A stretch of 64,000 bases of DNA from Hyalangium ruber (GTDB lineage: Bacteria; Myxococcota; Myxococcia; Myxococcales; Myxococcaceae), in assembly GCF_034259325.1 (NCBI RefSeq), contig NZ_JAXIVS010000001.1:248001-312000 (forward strand), written 5' to 3'. This document shows positions 24,662 through 33,315 of the stretch, one piece after another. The notes beneath the pieces are model-generated. The model saw only the letters and a list, made by a program, of their open reading frames with translations, searched no databases and was not told where the DNA came from. Positions within the stretch are counted from its first letter, which is position 1. Each line of letters begins with the position of its first letter. The translations under genes and the position numbers were made by a program.

Positions 24662-25849
24662 CTACTTCGTCTCCAGCGCCTTGATGCCCGGCAGCGTGAT
24701 TCCCTCGAGGAACTCCAGCGAGGCGCCGCCGCCCGTGGACACGTGGCTCATCTTGTCCCCGTAGCCCATCTGCTGCACCGCCGCCGCGCTGTCGCCGCCG
24801 CCGATCACCGTCACCGCCGCGCGGTTGTTCGCCATCGCATCCGCAACCACGCGCGTGCCTTCCGCGAACTTCTCCACCTCGAACAGCCCCATGGGACCGT
24901 TCCACACCACCGTCTTCGCGTTGCGGATGTGCTGGGTGAACTGCGCCCGCGTCTTCGGCCCGATGTCCAGGCCCATCGCGTCGCCCGGAATCGCCCGGTC
25001 CGGCGTCTCGCGCTTGTCGCTCTTGTCCGACGGCTCGGTGCCCACCACGTGGTCCACCGGCAGGACGATCGACGTCTTCAGCCGCTGCGCCGCATCCAGG
25101 ATCTTCGTGGCCAGGGACAGCTTGTCCTCCTCCACCCGGCTCTTGCCCACCTCGATGCCCTGCGCCTTCAGGAAGGTGTACGCCATGGCGCCGCCGATCA
25201 GCAGCGCGTCCACCTTGGGCAGCAGGTTCTCGATCACCTTGATCTTGTCGCTCACCTTGGCGCCGCCCAGGATCGCGATGAAGGGCTTCTCCGGGTTCTT
25301 CACCACACGGCCCAGGTACTCGATCTCCTTCTTCATCAGCAGGCCCGCCGCCTTCTCCTTCACGAAGGGCACCATGCCCGCCGTGGAGGCGTGGGCGCGG
25401 TGCGCCGTGCCGAACGCGTCATTGACGTACACGTCCGCCAACGCCGCCAGCTCGCGCGCGAAGGCCTCGTCGTTGGCCTCCTCCTCCTTGTGGAAGCGCA
25501 GGTTCTCCAGCACCAGCACCTGCCCGTCCTTCAGCTCCTTCACCTGCTTCTTCACCCCGTCACCCACGCAGTCATCCGCCAGGATGACCTCGTGCTTGGG
25601 GCCCAGCAGGTCCGCCAGCCGCGAGGCGGCCGGCTCCAGCGACAGCTTCGGGTCGGGCCCCTTGGGGCGCCCGAGGTGGGAGGCCAGGATGACCTTGCCA
25701 CCCATCTCCAGCGCGCGGCGGATGGTCGGCAGCGCCTCTCGGATGCGGGTGTCGTCCGTGACGCGCTTTCCCTCCAGCGGGACGTTGAAGTCCACGCGGA
25801 TGAAGACGCGCTTGCCGGTCATCTGCAGGTCATCGATGTAGCGGATCAT
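24662..25849 (-). CDS. pgk: Phosphoglycerate kinase
   Basis: A 395-residue two-domain kinase, the usual length, producing ATP from 1,3-bisphosphoglycerate. The N-terminal domain has RVDFNVPLEGKRVTDDTRI and ASHLGRPKG; the C-terminal nucleotide domain has the GGAKVSDKI and GGGDSAAA loops. GGGAG lies six bases before the ATG. It lies between gap (42 bases upstream) and tpiA (27 bases downstream). Confidence 0.98.
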   Translation of the reverse strand: MIRYIDDLQMTGKRVFIRVDFNVPLEGKRVTDDTRIREALPTIRRALEMGGKVILASHLGRPKGPDPKLSLEPAASRLADLLGPKHEVILADDCVGDGVKKQVKELKDGQVLVLENLRFHKEEEANDEAFARELAALADVYVNDAFGTAHRAHASTAGMVPFVKEKAAGLLMKKEIEYLGRVVKNPEKPFIAILGGAKVSDKIKVIENLLPKVDALLIGGAMAYTFLKAQGIEVGKSRVEEDKLSLATKILDAAQRLKTSIVLPVDHVVGTEPSDKSDKRETPDRAIPGDAMGLDIGPKTRAQFTQHIRNAKTVVWNGPMGLFEVEKFAEGTRVVADAMANNRAAVTVIGGGDSAAAVQQMGYGDKMSHVSTGGGASLEFLEGITLPGIKALETK

Positions 25850-25891
25850 CTCGGTCTCCCTCTCGGTACGCCCTGTCGGTGTGGCCCGCGA

Positions 25892-26905
25892 CTAGAAGCC
25901 CTTGGACGCCAGGAACTTGCTGGTGTCCACCATGCGGTTGGAGAAGCCCCACTCGTTGTCGTACCAGGCCATCACCTTCACCAGGTTGTCACCCATGACG
26001 TAGGCGTTGGTGGCGTCGAAGATCGCCGAGTGCGGGTTGCCGTTGTAGTCCACCGACACCGTCTGCTCGTCGCTGAACTGCATGATGCCCTTGAGCGAGC
26101 CCTCGGAGGCCTTGCGGAACGCGTCGATCACCGCCTCCTGCGTGGTCGTCTTGCTCGTCACCACCGTCAGGTCCACCAGAGACACGTTCGGGGTCGGCAC
26201 GCGGATGGACACGCCGTGCATCTTGCCCTTGAGCGACGGCAGCACCTCGCCGATCGCCTTCGCCGCACCGGTGCTGGTGGGGATCATCGACAGGGCGGCG
26301 GCGCGGGCGCGGCGCATGTCCTCGTGCGACAGGTCCAGCACGCGCTGGTCGTTGGTGTAGCTGTGCACCGTCGTCATCAGGCCCTTCTCGATGCCGAAGG
26401 TGTCCAGCAGCGTCTTGGCCACCGGCGCCAGACAGTTGGTGGTGCAGGAGGCGTTGGACAGGATGTGGTGCTTCTTCGGGTCGTACTGGTCGTGGTTGAT
26501 GCCGTAGGCGATCGTCAGGTCCGGGCCCTTGGCCGGCGCGGAGACGATGACCTTCTTGGCGCCCGCGGCCAGGTGCTTCTCCGCACCCTCGCGCGCCGTG
26601 AAGCGGCCCGTGCACTCCAGCACGATGTCCGCCGTCATGGACTTCCAGGGCAGCACCGAGGGGTCCTTCTCCGCGGTGACCGCGATGGTGTGCCCGTCGA
26701 TGATGATGGCCTTGTCCTGCGCCTTCACCTCGCCCGGCCACGTGCGGTGTACCGAGTCGTACTTGAACAGGTGGGCCAGCGCCGTGGGCTTGTCGAGATC
26801 GTTGATGGCGACGACCTCGAGGTCCTTCTCCTTGCGGCTGAGAATCGCGCGAAGGACACAACGTCCGATGCGGCCGAAGCCGTTGATGGCGATCTTCGTG
26901 GCCAT
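25892..26905 (-). CDS. gap: Glyceraldehyde-3-phosphate dehydrogenase (type I)
   Basis: A 337-residue NAD-dependent enzyme. The dinucleotide motif GFGRIG is at residues 9-14, and Asp near 36 (INDLDK) indicates NAD rather than NADP. The catalytic Cys 154 lies in SNASCTTNCLAP, and His in TVHSYTNDQ activates it. AAGGAG lies upstream. It heads the glycolytic cluster gap-pgk-tpiA. A 6-base hairpin (GTGGGC/GCCCAC, 26926-26942) lies in the leader. Confidence 0.98.
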   Translation of the reverse strand: MATKIAINGFGRIGRCVLRAILSRKEKDLEVVAINDLDKPTALAHLFKYDSVHRTWPGEVKAQDKAIIIDGHTIAVTAEKDPSVLPWKSMTADIVLECTGRFTAREGAEKHLAAGAKKVIVSAPAKGPDLTIAYGINHDQYDPKKHHILSNASCTTNCLAPVAKTLLDTFGIEKGLMTTVHSYTNDQRVLDLSHEDMRRARAAALSMIPTSTGAAKAIGEVLPSLKGKMHGVSIRVPTPNVSLVDLTVVTSKTTTQEAVIDAFRKASEGSLKGIMQFSDEQTVSVDYNGNPHSAIFDATNAYVMGDNLVKVMAWYDNEWGFSNRMVDTSKFLASKGF

Positions 26906-26988
26906 GGTCTGTCAGTCTCCTTGAGGTGGGCGTCGTGCCCACGTAGCGGGTAAAGGGCGGCCGACCGTAGGCACGCGCCGCACCCGAG

Positions 26989-29823
26989 TCAACGCTTGGA
27001 AAGCGGTGCGCGCCCGCGAGGCCGCCGGAGCTGAACAGTAACGAGCAGCACCAGCCACGTCACGGCCGTTGAACCGGCGCCCGCTCCACATCCGCAGCCC
27101 GACTCTCCCTGCTCGTAGAACTGAGGTAGTTGCTCCACCACATAAGTCACGGGAGGCGGCGGAGGCGGCGGGGGGTCCGGCGGCCGCAGGTCATTGCCCG
27201 TGGCGGCGGTCCACTGGTTGGCGGGCCCCGGATCCGGCGGCGGAGGCTCGTCCCCCGGAGCGCTGGGAGCCGCGGCGAGCAGGCCCGCGCGCGCCAGGAA
27301 GGTGCCCAGCACGTACTCGCGCCGCAGCGGGCTGACGACTCCCTCCAGGGGCACGGTCAGGAAGAGCACCTGGCCTCCCGGAGCCGAGGAGACTCCGGCG
27401 GACAGCTCCGTACCGGTGTAGCGCAGCACGGAGGTGGCCCCGGCCGCCGGGGCGAGGACATCCGGCGAGCCCACCGCGAGCCCTCCTCTTGTCCCATCCT
27501 CCAGCACCAGCCCCGTGGCGGCCTCGAGCCAGTCGCCTGGCTGGCCCTCCACGAGGAGCGAGGACGTGCCGTTGCCCACCGCCGCGCGGAGGATGTTGGC
27601 GAGGAACGCTTGATCGTCCGTGTCTCCAGCCGCGAGCCGAGAGGCCACGTTGCTGCCAGAGAAGAGCAGGTGCCCTCCCCCGGTGACGAAGGTGGTCAGC
27701 GCGACCTGCTCCGCGCGGGTCGGCCCCGCTCCGCCCACACCTCCGCGGCCAGTGAACCAATCGATCAGCCCATAGCCCGTGAAGCTCGCCAGCCCGGCGG
27801 CGATCGCCTCGCTCGTCGCGCTGTCGAAGGCCACCTCGTGACGGGCCACCGCGGCCCCATGACGGCGCACCGAGGAGCCGTCGTTCATGGCCTCCAGCAG
27901 AACGCGATGCGGAGTGCCGAGATCGAAGCGCGCCAGGTCCTCTCGGAGGTTCATGGTCGCGTCCAGCCGGTCGAAGGCGTTGACGATGAGCACCTGCGGC
28001 GCCGTGCCCACCCGCGCCCCCACCGTGTCCGAGGGGAAGGACTCGCCGCCCGCGTTGAGCGCCGCCACGCGGAAGTAGCGCGTGGTGCCCGTGGCCAGCG
28101 GGAAGTTGAGCGACGTGTCGGCCGTCTCGGTGCCCTCGTCCCAGCTCAGCCCATCCTCGCTCTGGTAGACGCGATAGGAGGTGGCCGCGTGGCCTCCCAG
28201 GTCAATGGCGTCCGTCGCGGGCGCCGCCCAGCGCACCTCCACTCCGCCCGCCACGTTGCGCGCGGCGACGGCGGAGGGTGGCTCCGGAGGCAGATGCACC
28301 TCCTGGCCATCCCGCGTGGCGAAGTACTTCACCAGGCCCTGGAGGATGGCGCGCGCCGCCACGTACCGGAAGTTGGGCTCCCGCAGGCGCACCGCGTCCA
28401 CCTCCGCGTCGTGGTAGGCGATCTCCAGCAGGATCGAGGGCATCTCCGGGTTGTGGGCCGGGTTCACCTCACCGAAGTTGGCTGAGCGCAGAGACGCTGT
28501 CCTCCAGTTCGGGTCCACCGTGGCCCTGAGGTCTCGATTCAGCTCCGCGAGCAGCGCGCGGCCCATCACGTCACTGCCGGGAACCCCCGTGAACTCGAGC
28601 CGGCCGTTCACCGGGTTGGGACCGTAGACATAGCCCTCCGTGCCGAGGACGTTCGCGCCCGAGGCGTTGGTGTGCCAGGCCACGTACACGGCGTCCTCGC
28701 CCTGCTCGTGGTCCCACGCCGCGAAGCGCGAGCGCCCAGTGACGTCGTCGTTTCGCTCGTTACCGATCGCGTTCACTCCCGAGGGGGCGAACACCGAGGC
28801 CGGCGCCCCGTTGAACTGCGTGTGATACCGCGCGCACTCCTCGTAGCGCGGCCGGGTCGAGGACCCCATCGTCGCGTCGCCGATGAAGCCAGTGCCACCA
28901 CCGATACGCACCGCGTCCAGGGAGACGGTGCCCTGCTCCGTGGAGTCGTTGAGCGCCACCACCGCCCCCTTCTCCGGGCTCTCGCCGGCCTTGAAGTAGA
29001 AGCGCCCCAGCAGCACCCACGTGCTCCCGTGGCGGCGCTGGTTGACGCGGAAGTGGCTCTCGCCGCCCGCGTGCTTCACCACGAAGTGCGCGTTCGACAC
29101 CCGCGAGGCCGCCGCGGAGTAGGCGATGTAGACGTGGTAGTTGCCGTCGGCGGGGACGCGCGGGACCCAGGTGGCCGAAGCGGTGGCGGTGGCCTCGGCG
29201 GTCATCAGCCGGCTGCCTCCCAGATCGAAGGGCCGCACGTTGTTGCCCATGGTCGTGGGCGGCGGGCCCCAACCCGGCACCGTGGCCGTGCTGAAGAGCG
29301 CCGCGGGCCCGACCTCCGCGTAGTTCGGATCACCGTTGTTGACGATGACCATCCGCGCGTTGAGGTCCGGCTCACGCAGCGGCACCACCATGGCCCCCGC
29401 GCTCATCAACATGGGCATCAGGTACTGGTTGAGCGTCTCCGCGGAGATCAGATCCTCGACGACATCGAACGTGTTGGGCCGCTGCGTCGCCCAGCGCCTC
29501 AGCGTGGGGCTGCGGTAGAAGCCGTGCCCCGGGCTCAGGTAGACGGTCTTCCCGGACAGCGCCCCGACGCGAATGCGCGTCTGCGGCAGGCCCGACTGGG
29601 CCGAGAGCGTCGCCCCATCTCGCAGCTCCCGACGGACGAGCGGCGGTTCGGCGGCGCTCCAGGGAGTCACCTCATAAGGCTTGGGGCCTGGCGCCGGGAC
29701 GTACACCGCGCCGGGAGGCTCCAGCCCACAGTCCAGGGGCTCCTCGAAGGGGCCGTCCGCCCATGCGAGCGACGGCAGGACCAGGATCGACACGAGGCCA
29801 GCGAGCAGTAGGGAGCGTGCCAT
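26989..29823 (-). CDS. Exported N-acetylmuramoyl-L-alanine amidase with inserted golvesin-like domain and MYXO-CTERM-like tail
   Basis: A 944-residue modular cell-wall enzyme. Residues 1-22 form a signal peptide. An amidase_3 domain starts at KTVYLSPGHGFYRS (first zinc His) and resumes after about 125 residues at VYVAWHTNASG (second His) and SILLEIAYHD (catalytic Glu). Between these parts lies a golvesin/Xly-type sugar-binding domain (VPADGNYHVYIAYSAAAS to SLDAVRIGGG). A fibronectin type III domain, a ThuA/GATase-like region, a polyproline spacer and a tail with CGCG, a hydrophobic helix and an Arg-rich end follow; that tail resembles the MYXO-CTERM sorting signal. The ATG at 29823 fits the signal peptide but has no strong ribosome site. 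Confidence 0.82.
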   Translation of the reverse strand: MARSLLLAGLVSILVLPSLAWADGPFEEPLDCGLEPPGAVYVPAPGPKPYEVTPWSAAEPPLVRRELRDGATLSAQSGLPQTRIRVGALSGKTVYLSPGHGFYRSPTLRRWATQRPNTFDVVEDLISAETLNQYLMPMLMSAGAMVVPLREPDLNARMVIVNNGDPNYAEVGPAALFSTATVPGWGPPPTTMGNNVRPFDLGGSRLMTAEATATASATWVPRVPADGNYHVYIAYSAAASRVSNAHFVVKHAGGESHFRVNQRRHGSTWVLLGRFYFKAGESPEKGAVVALNDSTEQGTVSLDAVRIGGGTGFIGDATMGSSTRPRYEECARYHTQFNGAPASVFAPSGVNAIGNERNDDVTGRSRFAAWDHEQGEDAVYVAWHTNASGANVLGTEGYVYGPNPVNGRLEFTGVPGSDVMGRALLAELNRDLRATVDPNWRTASLRSANFGEVNPAHNPEMPSILLEIAYHDAEVDAVRLREPNFRYVAARAILQGLVKYFATRDGQEVHLPPEPPSAVAARNVAGGVEVRWAAPATDAIDLGGHAATSYRVYQSEDGLSWDEGTETADTSLNFPLATGTTRYFRVAALNAGGESFPSDTVGARVGTAPQVLIVNAFDRLDATMNLREDLARFDLGTPHRVLLEAMNDGSSVRRHGAAVARHEVAFDSATSEAIAAGLASFTGYGLIDWFTGRGGVGGAGPTRAEQVALTTFVTGGGHLLFSGSNVASRLAAGDTDDQAFLANILRAAVGNGTSSLLVEGQPGDWLEAATGLVLEDGTRGGLAVGSPDVLAPAAGATSVLRYTGTELSAGVSSAPGGQVLFLTVPLEGVVSPLRREYVLGTFLARAGLLAAAPSAPGDEPPPPDPGPANQWTAATGNDLRPPDPPPPPPPPVTYVVEQLPQFYEQGESGCGCGAGAGSTAVTWLVLLVTVQLRRPRGRAPLSKR

Positions 29824-29920
29824 AGAGGGAGCGGACCATAGGCCCCCGCCCCCCCTCATGCGAGCACGACGCGAACGCCGCAATTCGCCTCGCGGGTGCT
29901 AGCCTGCCCTCCTCCTTCGA

Positions 29921-30601
29921 ATGAACGACCCTGCCCTACCTCCGCCCCGCTTCCCCTCCCGTGGCGGTTCCGGTCTGCTCGCATCGTTCCGCTATGCGTG
30001 GACCGGCCTCATCCACACCGTCGTCCACCAGCGCAACATGCGCGTCCACCTCGTCTCCGCCGTGCTCGTGGGGCTGGTGGGAAGCGGCATCTGGCTGGGG
30101 CTGGCCGAGAAGGTGACGCTCATCTTCTGCGTGATGCTCATCTTCTTCGCGGAGATCCTCAACAGCGCGCTCGAGCACCTGGTGGACCTCGCCATCCAGC
30201 AGTTCGACGAGAAGGCGCGGCTGGCCAAGGACGCCGCCGCCGCCGGAGTCATGGTGCTGGCGCTGGGCACCGTCGTCATCTTCGCCGCCCTGCTCGTCCA
30301 CAACTGGGAGACGGTGCTCAACAGCGGCCCGCAGATTGCCCGGCAGGTGGTGCTGGGAGTGCCCTTCACCGCGTGCATCACCCTGCTGGTGCTGCCCCGC
30401 GCTCGCCCCGCGTGGGTGGATGGGCTCGCCTTCGTGGGCGGCGTCGTGCTGATGGTGCTTCTGGCGATGCGCACCGCCAGCTCGGTGTTCACCGCGCTCA
30501 CCGCGGGCCTGCTCGTGGTGGCTGGCGCGGCGGCACGGGAGCGGCGGCGGATGCTCGGGCAAAAAAAAACCGGCGCCTCGCCGGTTTCCCATCGCGCCTA
30601 G
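29921..30601 (+). CDS. Diacylglycerol/undecaprenol kinase family protein with C-terminal extension
   Basis: A 226-residue membrane protein. The N-terminal 130 residues match the DagK family: Glu 78, Asn 81 and Glu 85 in FFAEILNSALEHLVDL and KARLAKDAAAAGV (Asp 104), which bind ATP/Mg and lipid. Family members have about 120-130 residues; this one has about 95 more with two or three extra membrane helices. It likely phosphorylates diacylglycerol or undecaprenol. It is divergent from the amidase gene, and its last codons overlap an A-tract and hairpin that act as a terminator on the other strand. Confidence 0.85.
   Translation: MNDPALPPPRFPSRGGSGLLASFRYAWTGLIHTVVHQRNMRVHLVSAVLVGLVGSGIWLGLAEKVTLIFCVMLIFFAEILNSALEHLVDLAIQQFDEKARLAKDAAAAGVMVLALGTVVIFAALLVHNWETVLNSGPQIARQVVLGVPFTACITLLVLPRARPAWVDGLAFVGGVVLMVLLAMRTASSVFTALTAGLLVVAGAAARERRRMLGQKKTGASPVSHRA
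30561..30587 (-). terminator. Rho-independent terminator embedded in the opposite-strand kinase gene
   Basis: AAACCGGCG (30567-30575) and CGCCGGTTT (30579-30587) form a nine-base stem with a three-base loop. On the minus strand it is followed by six more U (A-run 30561-30566). It lies 83 bases after the stop of the 67-residue gene and inside the final codons of the plus-strand lipid kinase, where the A-run encodes two Lys. Confidence 0.85.
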
Positions 30602-30669
30602 AGGGCGAGAGCCCCGAAACCAGTCCGGAGCCCGTCCGCCCGCTAGGGTTGTAGCGCCACTCTAAAGGG

Positions 30670-30873
30670 CTAGACCCGGGGCTGCCAGCCGGCCGCCTGC
30701 TCGGGTGTCACCTGGGTAACTTCTCCCTTGTCTCCCGCCTTCATGTCGTCCGCCACCAGGTCGAGCAGCTCCGTGGCGATACCGATGACCTGCTGCGGCG
30801 TGTAGCCGCTCGCGCGCAGCTGCGTGTAGAAAGTGCGCGCCAGGATTCGGGGACCCTTTTGGTCGGTGCTCAA
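30670..30873 (-). CDS. Conserved small protein, 67 residues, function unknown
   Basis: A short, well-formed gene read from a TTG at 30873 with GGAG eight bases before it; an in-frame ATG at 30975 would add a basic 34-residue stretch without a ribosome site. The product begins STDQKGPRILARTFYTQLRA, followed by TPQQVIGIATELLDLVADDM, and is mostly helical, soluble and mildly acidic at its end. A strong terminator 83 bases downstream supports a real transcript. It resembles small uncharacterised proteins I associate with myxobacteria, but I know of no function. Confidence 0.6.
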   Translation of the reverse strand: MSTDQKGPRILARTFYTQLRASGYTPQQVIGIATELLDLVADDMKAGDKGEVTQVTPEQAAGWQPRV

Positions 30874-31190
30874 GGAAGTATCTCCAGCAAGAGAGAGGTG
30901 GGGTGACTGCGCTCCGTTGAGCGCTACAGGATTCAACCCCCATGCCAACCGCTGGCGTTGAGACGGATTCCTCATGATCTGCGGCGGGTTATGAGATACC
31001 GGAGGCTCCGCCGGGCAGCGGACGACTGCGAAGCAGCCTTCGCACTCCGCTCCGGCCCCCAGGGAACGCGGCCCGAGGGTGCATAACGGGGTACACACCC
31101 TAGCCCTGGGGAGCCCCGTGTTTTCAGGGACTTGCAATCCACCTCGTGGACAAGACAGATAGCCGCCCCCAACGCAGGAGACGAGCACAC
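30874..31190. other. 317-base intergenic region, no gene seen
   Basis: It separates the small gene (minus) from the FAD dehydrogenase gene (plus) and should hold both promoters. A minus-strand stretch at 30931-30948 resembles a sigma-54 element but lacks the -12 GC. Near the plus gene only the ribosome site AGGAG is clear. I see no RNA gene or repeat. Confidence 0.5.
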
Positions 31191-32786
31191 ATGGCGTACC
31201 GGGTGAACAACATCGGGCTGTGGCTGGACGAGCCGGAGGAGCTGCTCGGCCAGCGAGCAGCCGAGAAGCTGGGGGTGACCCGGTCCGACCTGGCATCGGT
31301 GCGCGTGGTGCGCTCGGTGCTGGACGCGCGCAAGAAGGGCAGCCCCCGCTACATCTATACGCTGGAAGTCACGCTGGCCCCGGGCCGCACCGCCGTGCGC
31401 CTGCCGCCAGACGTGAGCGAGGCGCCACCGCCGCCCGAGCCGCTGCCGCGCGTGAAGGAGCCGGAGCGCTGGCCGCTCATCATCGGCACCGGCCCCGCGG
31501 GCCTGTTCTGCGCCCTGGGGCTGCTGGAGCGCGGGGTGCGCAGCATCCTCCTGGAGCGAGGCCGCGAGGTGGTGACGCGCCGCAAGGATGTGGCGAAGCT
31601 GATGCGCGACGGCTCGCTGCACCCGGAGAGCAACATGAACTTCGGCGAGGGCGGCGCCGGGGCCTATACGGACGGCAAGCTGTCCACGCGCATCAACCAC
31701 CCCATGGTGCGCAAGGTCATCGAGACGTTCGCGCAGTACGGCGCGCCGGACCACATCCTCGTGGATGGCAAGCCGCACATCGGCTCGGACCTGCTGCCGG
31801 GCGCGGTGGCGCGCATCCGGGACATGCTCATCGCCGGCGGCTGCCAGGTGCATTTCGAGCAGCGGGTGGAGGATCTGCTCTACCGCGATGGCCACGTGGC
31901 GGGCGTCCGGATGGCGGATGGGCGCACCCTGGAGAGCGATCGGGTGGTGCTGGCGCCGGGCAACTCGGCCCGTGAGCTGTACGAGCGCTTCGCCACCGAC
32001 GGGCGCGTGAGCGTCGAGGCCAAGCCCTTCGCCATCGGCTTCCGCGCCGAGCACCCGCAGGGACTCATCAACAGCATCCAGTACGGCAACGCGGCGAAGA
32101 ACCCGAAGCTGCCCCCGGCCGACTACAAGCTGGCGGAGAACCTCGAGGTGGATGGCGAGGTGCGCGGCATCTACTCGTTCTGCATGTGCCCTGGCGGCAT
32201 CGTCGTGCCCACGCCCACCGAAGAGGGCCTGCAATGCACCAACGGCATGAGCAACTCGCGCCGCAACGCGAAGTACGCCAACGCCGGCATCGTCGTCACC
32301 GTGTCCGTGCAGGACTTCGAGAAGGAGGGCTTCCGGGGGCCGCTGGCGGGCCTGGAGTTCCAGCGCCACTGGGAGAAGAAGGCGTATGAGCTGGGCGGAG
32401 GCCGCTTCTTCGCCCCGGCGCAGACCATCCCCGACTACCTCGCCGGCCGCGTGAAGAAGGAGCCGGGCGGCACCAGCTACCGGCCCGGCCTCGTTCACGC
32501 GGACCTCAACCGCCTCTTCCCCGAGCGGCTCACGCAGTCCATCAAGCAGGCCCTGCGCGGCTTCGACCGCAAGATGCGCGGCTTCATCAGCGAGGAGGGC
32601 AAGCTCATCGGCATCGAGAGCCGCACCAGCTCTCCGCTGCGTATTACTCGGGGCGAGGACCTCCAGTCCGTGTCGCTCCGGGGGCTGTACCCCGGCGGCG
32701 AGGGGTGTGGCTACGCGGGCGGGATCGTCTCCTCGGCTATTGATGGCCTCCGCATCGCTGAACAGATTGCGGGGGAGCTGGCCTGA
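31191..32786 (+). CDS. FAD-dependent dehydrogenase of the COG2509 type
   Basis: A 531-residue flavoprotein. An N-terminal 90-residue alpha/beta domain (MAYRVNNIGLWLDEPEELL) precedes the Rossmann motif IIGTGPAGLFCALGLLERG near residue 97. FGEGGAGAYTDGKLSTR, CMCPGGIVVPTPTEEG and PGGEGCGYAGGIVSSAIDG are typical of this family, whose substrate is unknown. The Met at 31191 is chosen because GCAGGAG lies upstream and the N-terminal domain begins there. The GYF-like protein gene follows 41 bases later and may be co-transcribed. Confidence 0.87.
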   Translation: MAYRVNNIGLWLDEPEELLGQRAAEKLGVTRSDLASVRVVRSVLDARKKGSPRYIYTLEVTLAPGRTAVRLPPDVSEAPPPPEPLPRVKEPERWPLIIGTGPAGLFCALGLLERGVRSILLERGREVVTRRKDVAKLMRDGSLHPESNMNFGEGGAGAYTDGKLSTRINHPMVRKVIETFAQYGAPDHILVDGKPHIGSDLLPGAVARIRDMLIAGGCQVHFEQRVEDLLYRDGHVAGVRMADGRTLESDRVVLAPGNSARELYERFATDGRVSVEAKPFAIGFRAEHPQGLINSIQYGNAAKNPKLPPADYKLAENLEVDGEVRGIYSFCMCPGGIVVPTPTEEGLQCTNGMSNSRRNAKYANAGIVVTVSVQDFEKEGFRGPLAGLEFQRHWEKKAYELGGGRFFAPAQTIPDYLAGRVKKEPGGTSYRPGLVHADLNRLFPERLTQSIKQALRGFDRKMRGFISEEGKLIGIESRTSSPLRITRGEDLQSVSLRGLYPGGEGCGYAGGIVSSAIDGLRIAEQIAGELA

Positions 32787-32827
32787 GCTGGCTCGCCAGG
32801 ATGCTCTCCTGGCGATGGGAGGAGCCC

Positions 32828-33187
32828 ATGCGTTACCGCGTACGCACCCCGGAAGGTGAGCTGGAATACCCGAGCCTCCGGGATGTGGAGCAGGCCTATA
32901 TGCAGGGGCTCGTCGCTCCCCAGGACGAGGTGCTCGAGGAGGGCGCCACGCTCTGGCGCAAGGCGGAGAGCCTGCCTTCGCTGGTCCGGGCCCGCCGCGC
33001 CTCAACTGCGGCGGGCGGACGTGCCCAGACGTTGACCGTGCTGGCGGCGGTGGCGCTGGGAGGCATCGCCCTCTACCTGCTCTCCACGGGGGCGAACCTG
33101 CTGTGGGTGTTCGCGCTCGCCATCCTCGTCATCTCCATCCTCTCGCGAGTGGTGATCAAGGCGTTTCGGCGCCCCCCTCCTCGCTGA
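32828..33187 (+). CDS. GYF_2-like (DUF4339) domain protein with two membrane helices
   Basis: A 119-residue protein. The N-terminal half (residues 1-55, YRVRTPEGELEYPSLRDVEQAYMQGLVAPQDEVLEEGATLWRKAE) has the GYF_2 signature in which a small domain binds proline-rich peptides. Two membrane helices at about 74-92 and 96-112 anchor it, followed by an Arg/Pro tail. GGGAGGAG immediately upstream decides the ATG at 32828 over one at 32801. Function unknown. Confidence 0.72.
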   Translation: MRYRVRTPEGELEYPSLRDVEQAYMQGLVAPQDEVLEEGATLWRKAESLPSLVRARRASTAAGGRAQTLTVLAAVALGGIALYLLSTGANLLWVFALAILVISILSRVVIKAFRRPPPR

Positions 33188-33315
33188 GCTCTCTCCCCTG
33201 CTCTCCAGCGCGGCGGCCCAGCGCCTGCCGACAGAGGCCGTGGGGGGCCCCATGTTCTCCCCTGGCGGGCCCGTTGGCCCGGGGACCGCGGCAACGCGGA
33301 GAAGGGAGGACACCC

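Noticed and set aside
24059-26953. 964-codon plus-strand frame opposite tpiA-pgk-gap
   Set aside because: It runs antisense to three certain glycolytic genes and shows the His/Leu/Arg-rich composition of a shadow frame.
30931-30948. Sigma-54 promoter upstream of the 67-residue gene (TTGGCATGGGGGTTGAAT, minus strand)
   Set aside because: The spacing fits, but the -12 element is GA rather than the near-invariant GC.
30972-33005. 677-codon minus-strand frame opposite the FAD dehydrogenase
   Set aside because: The plus-strand frame has clear flavoprotein motifs; the antisense frame has none.
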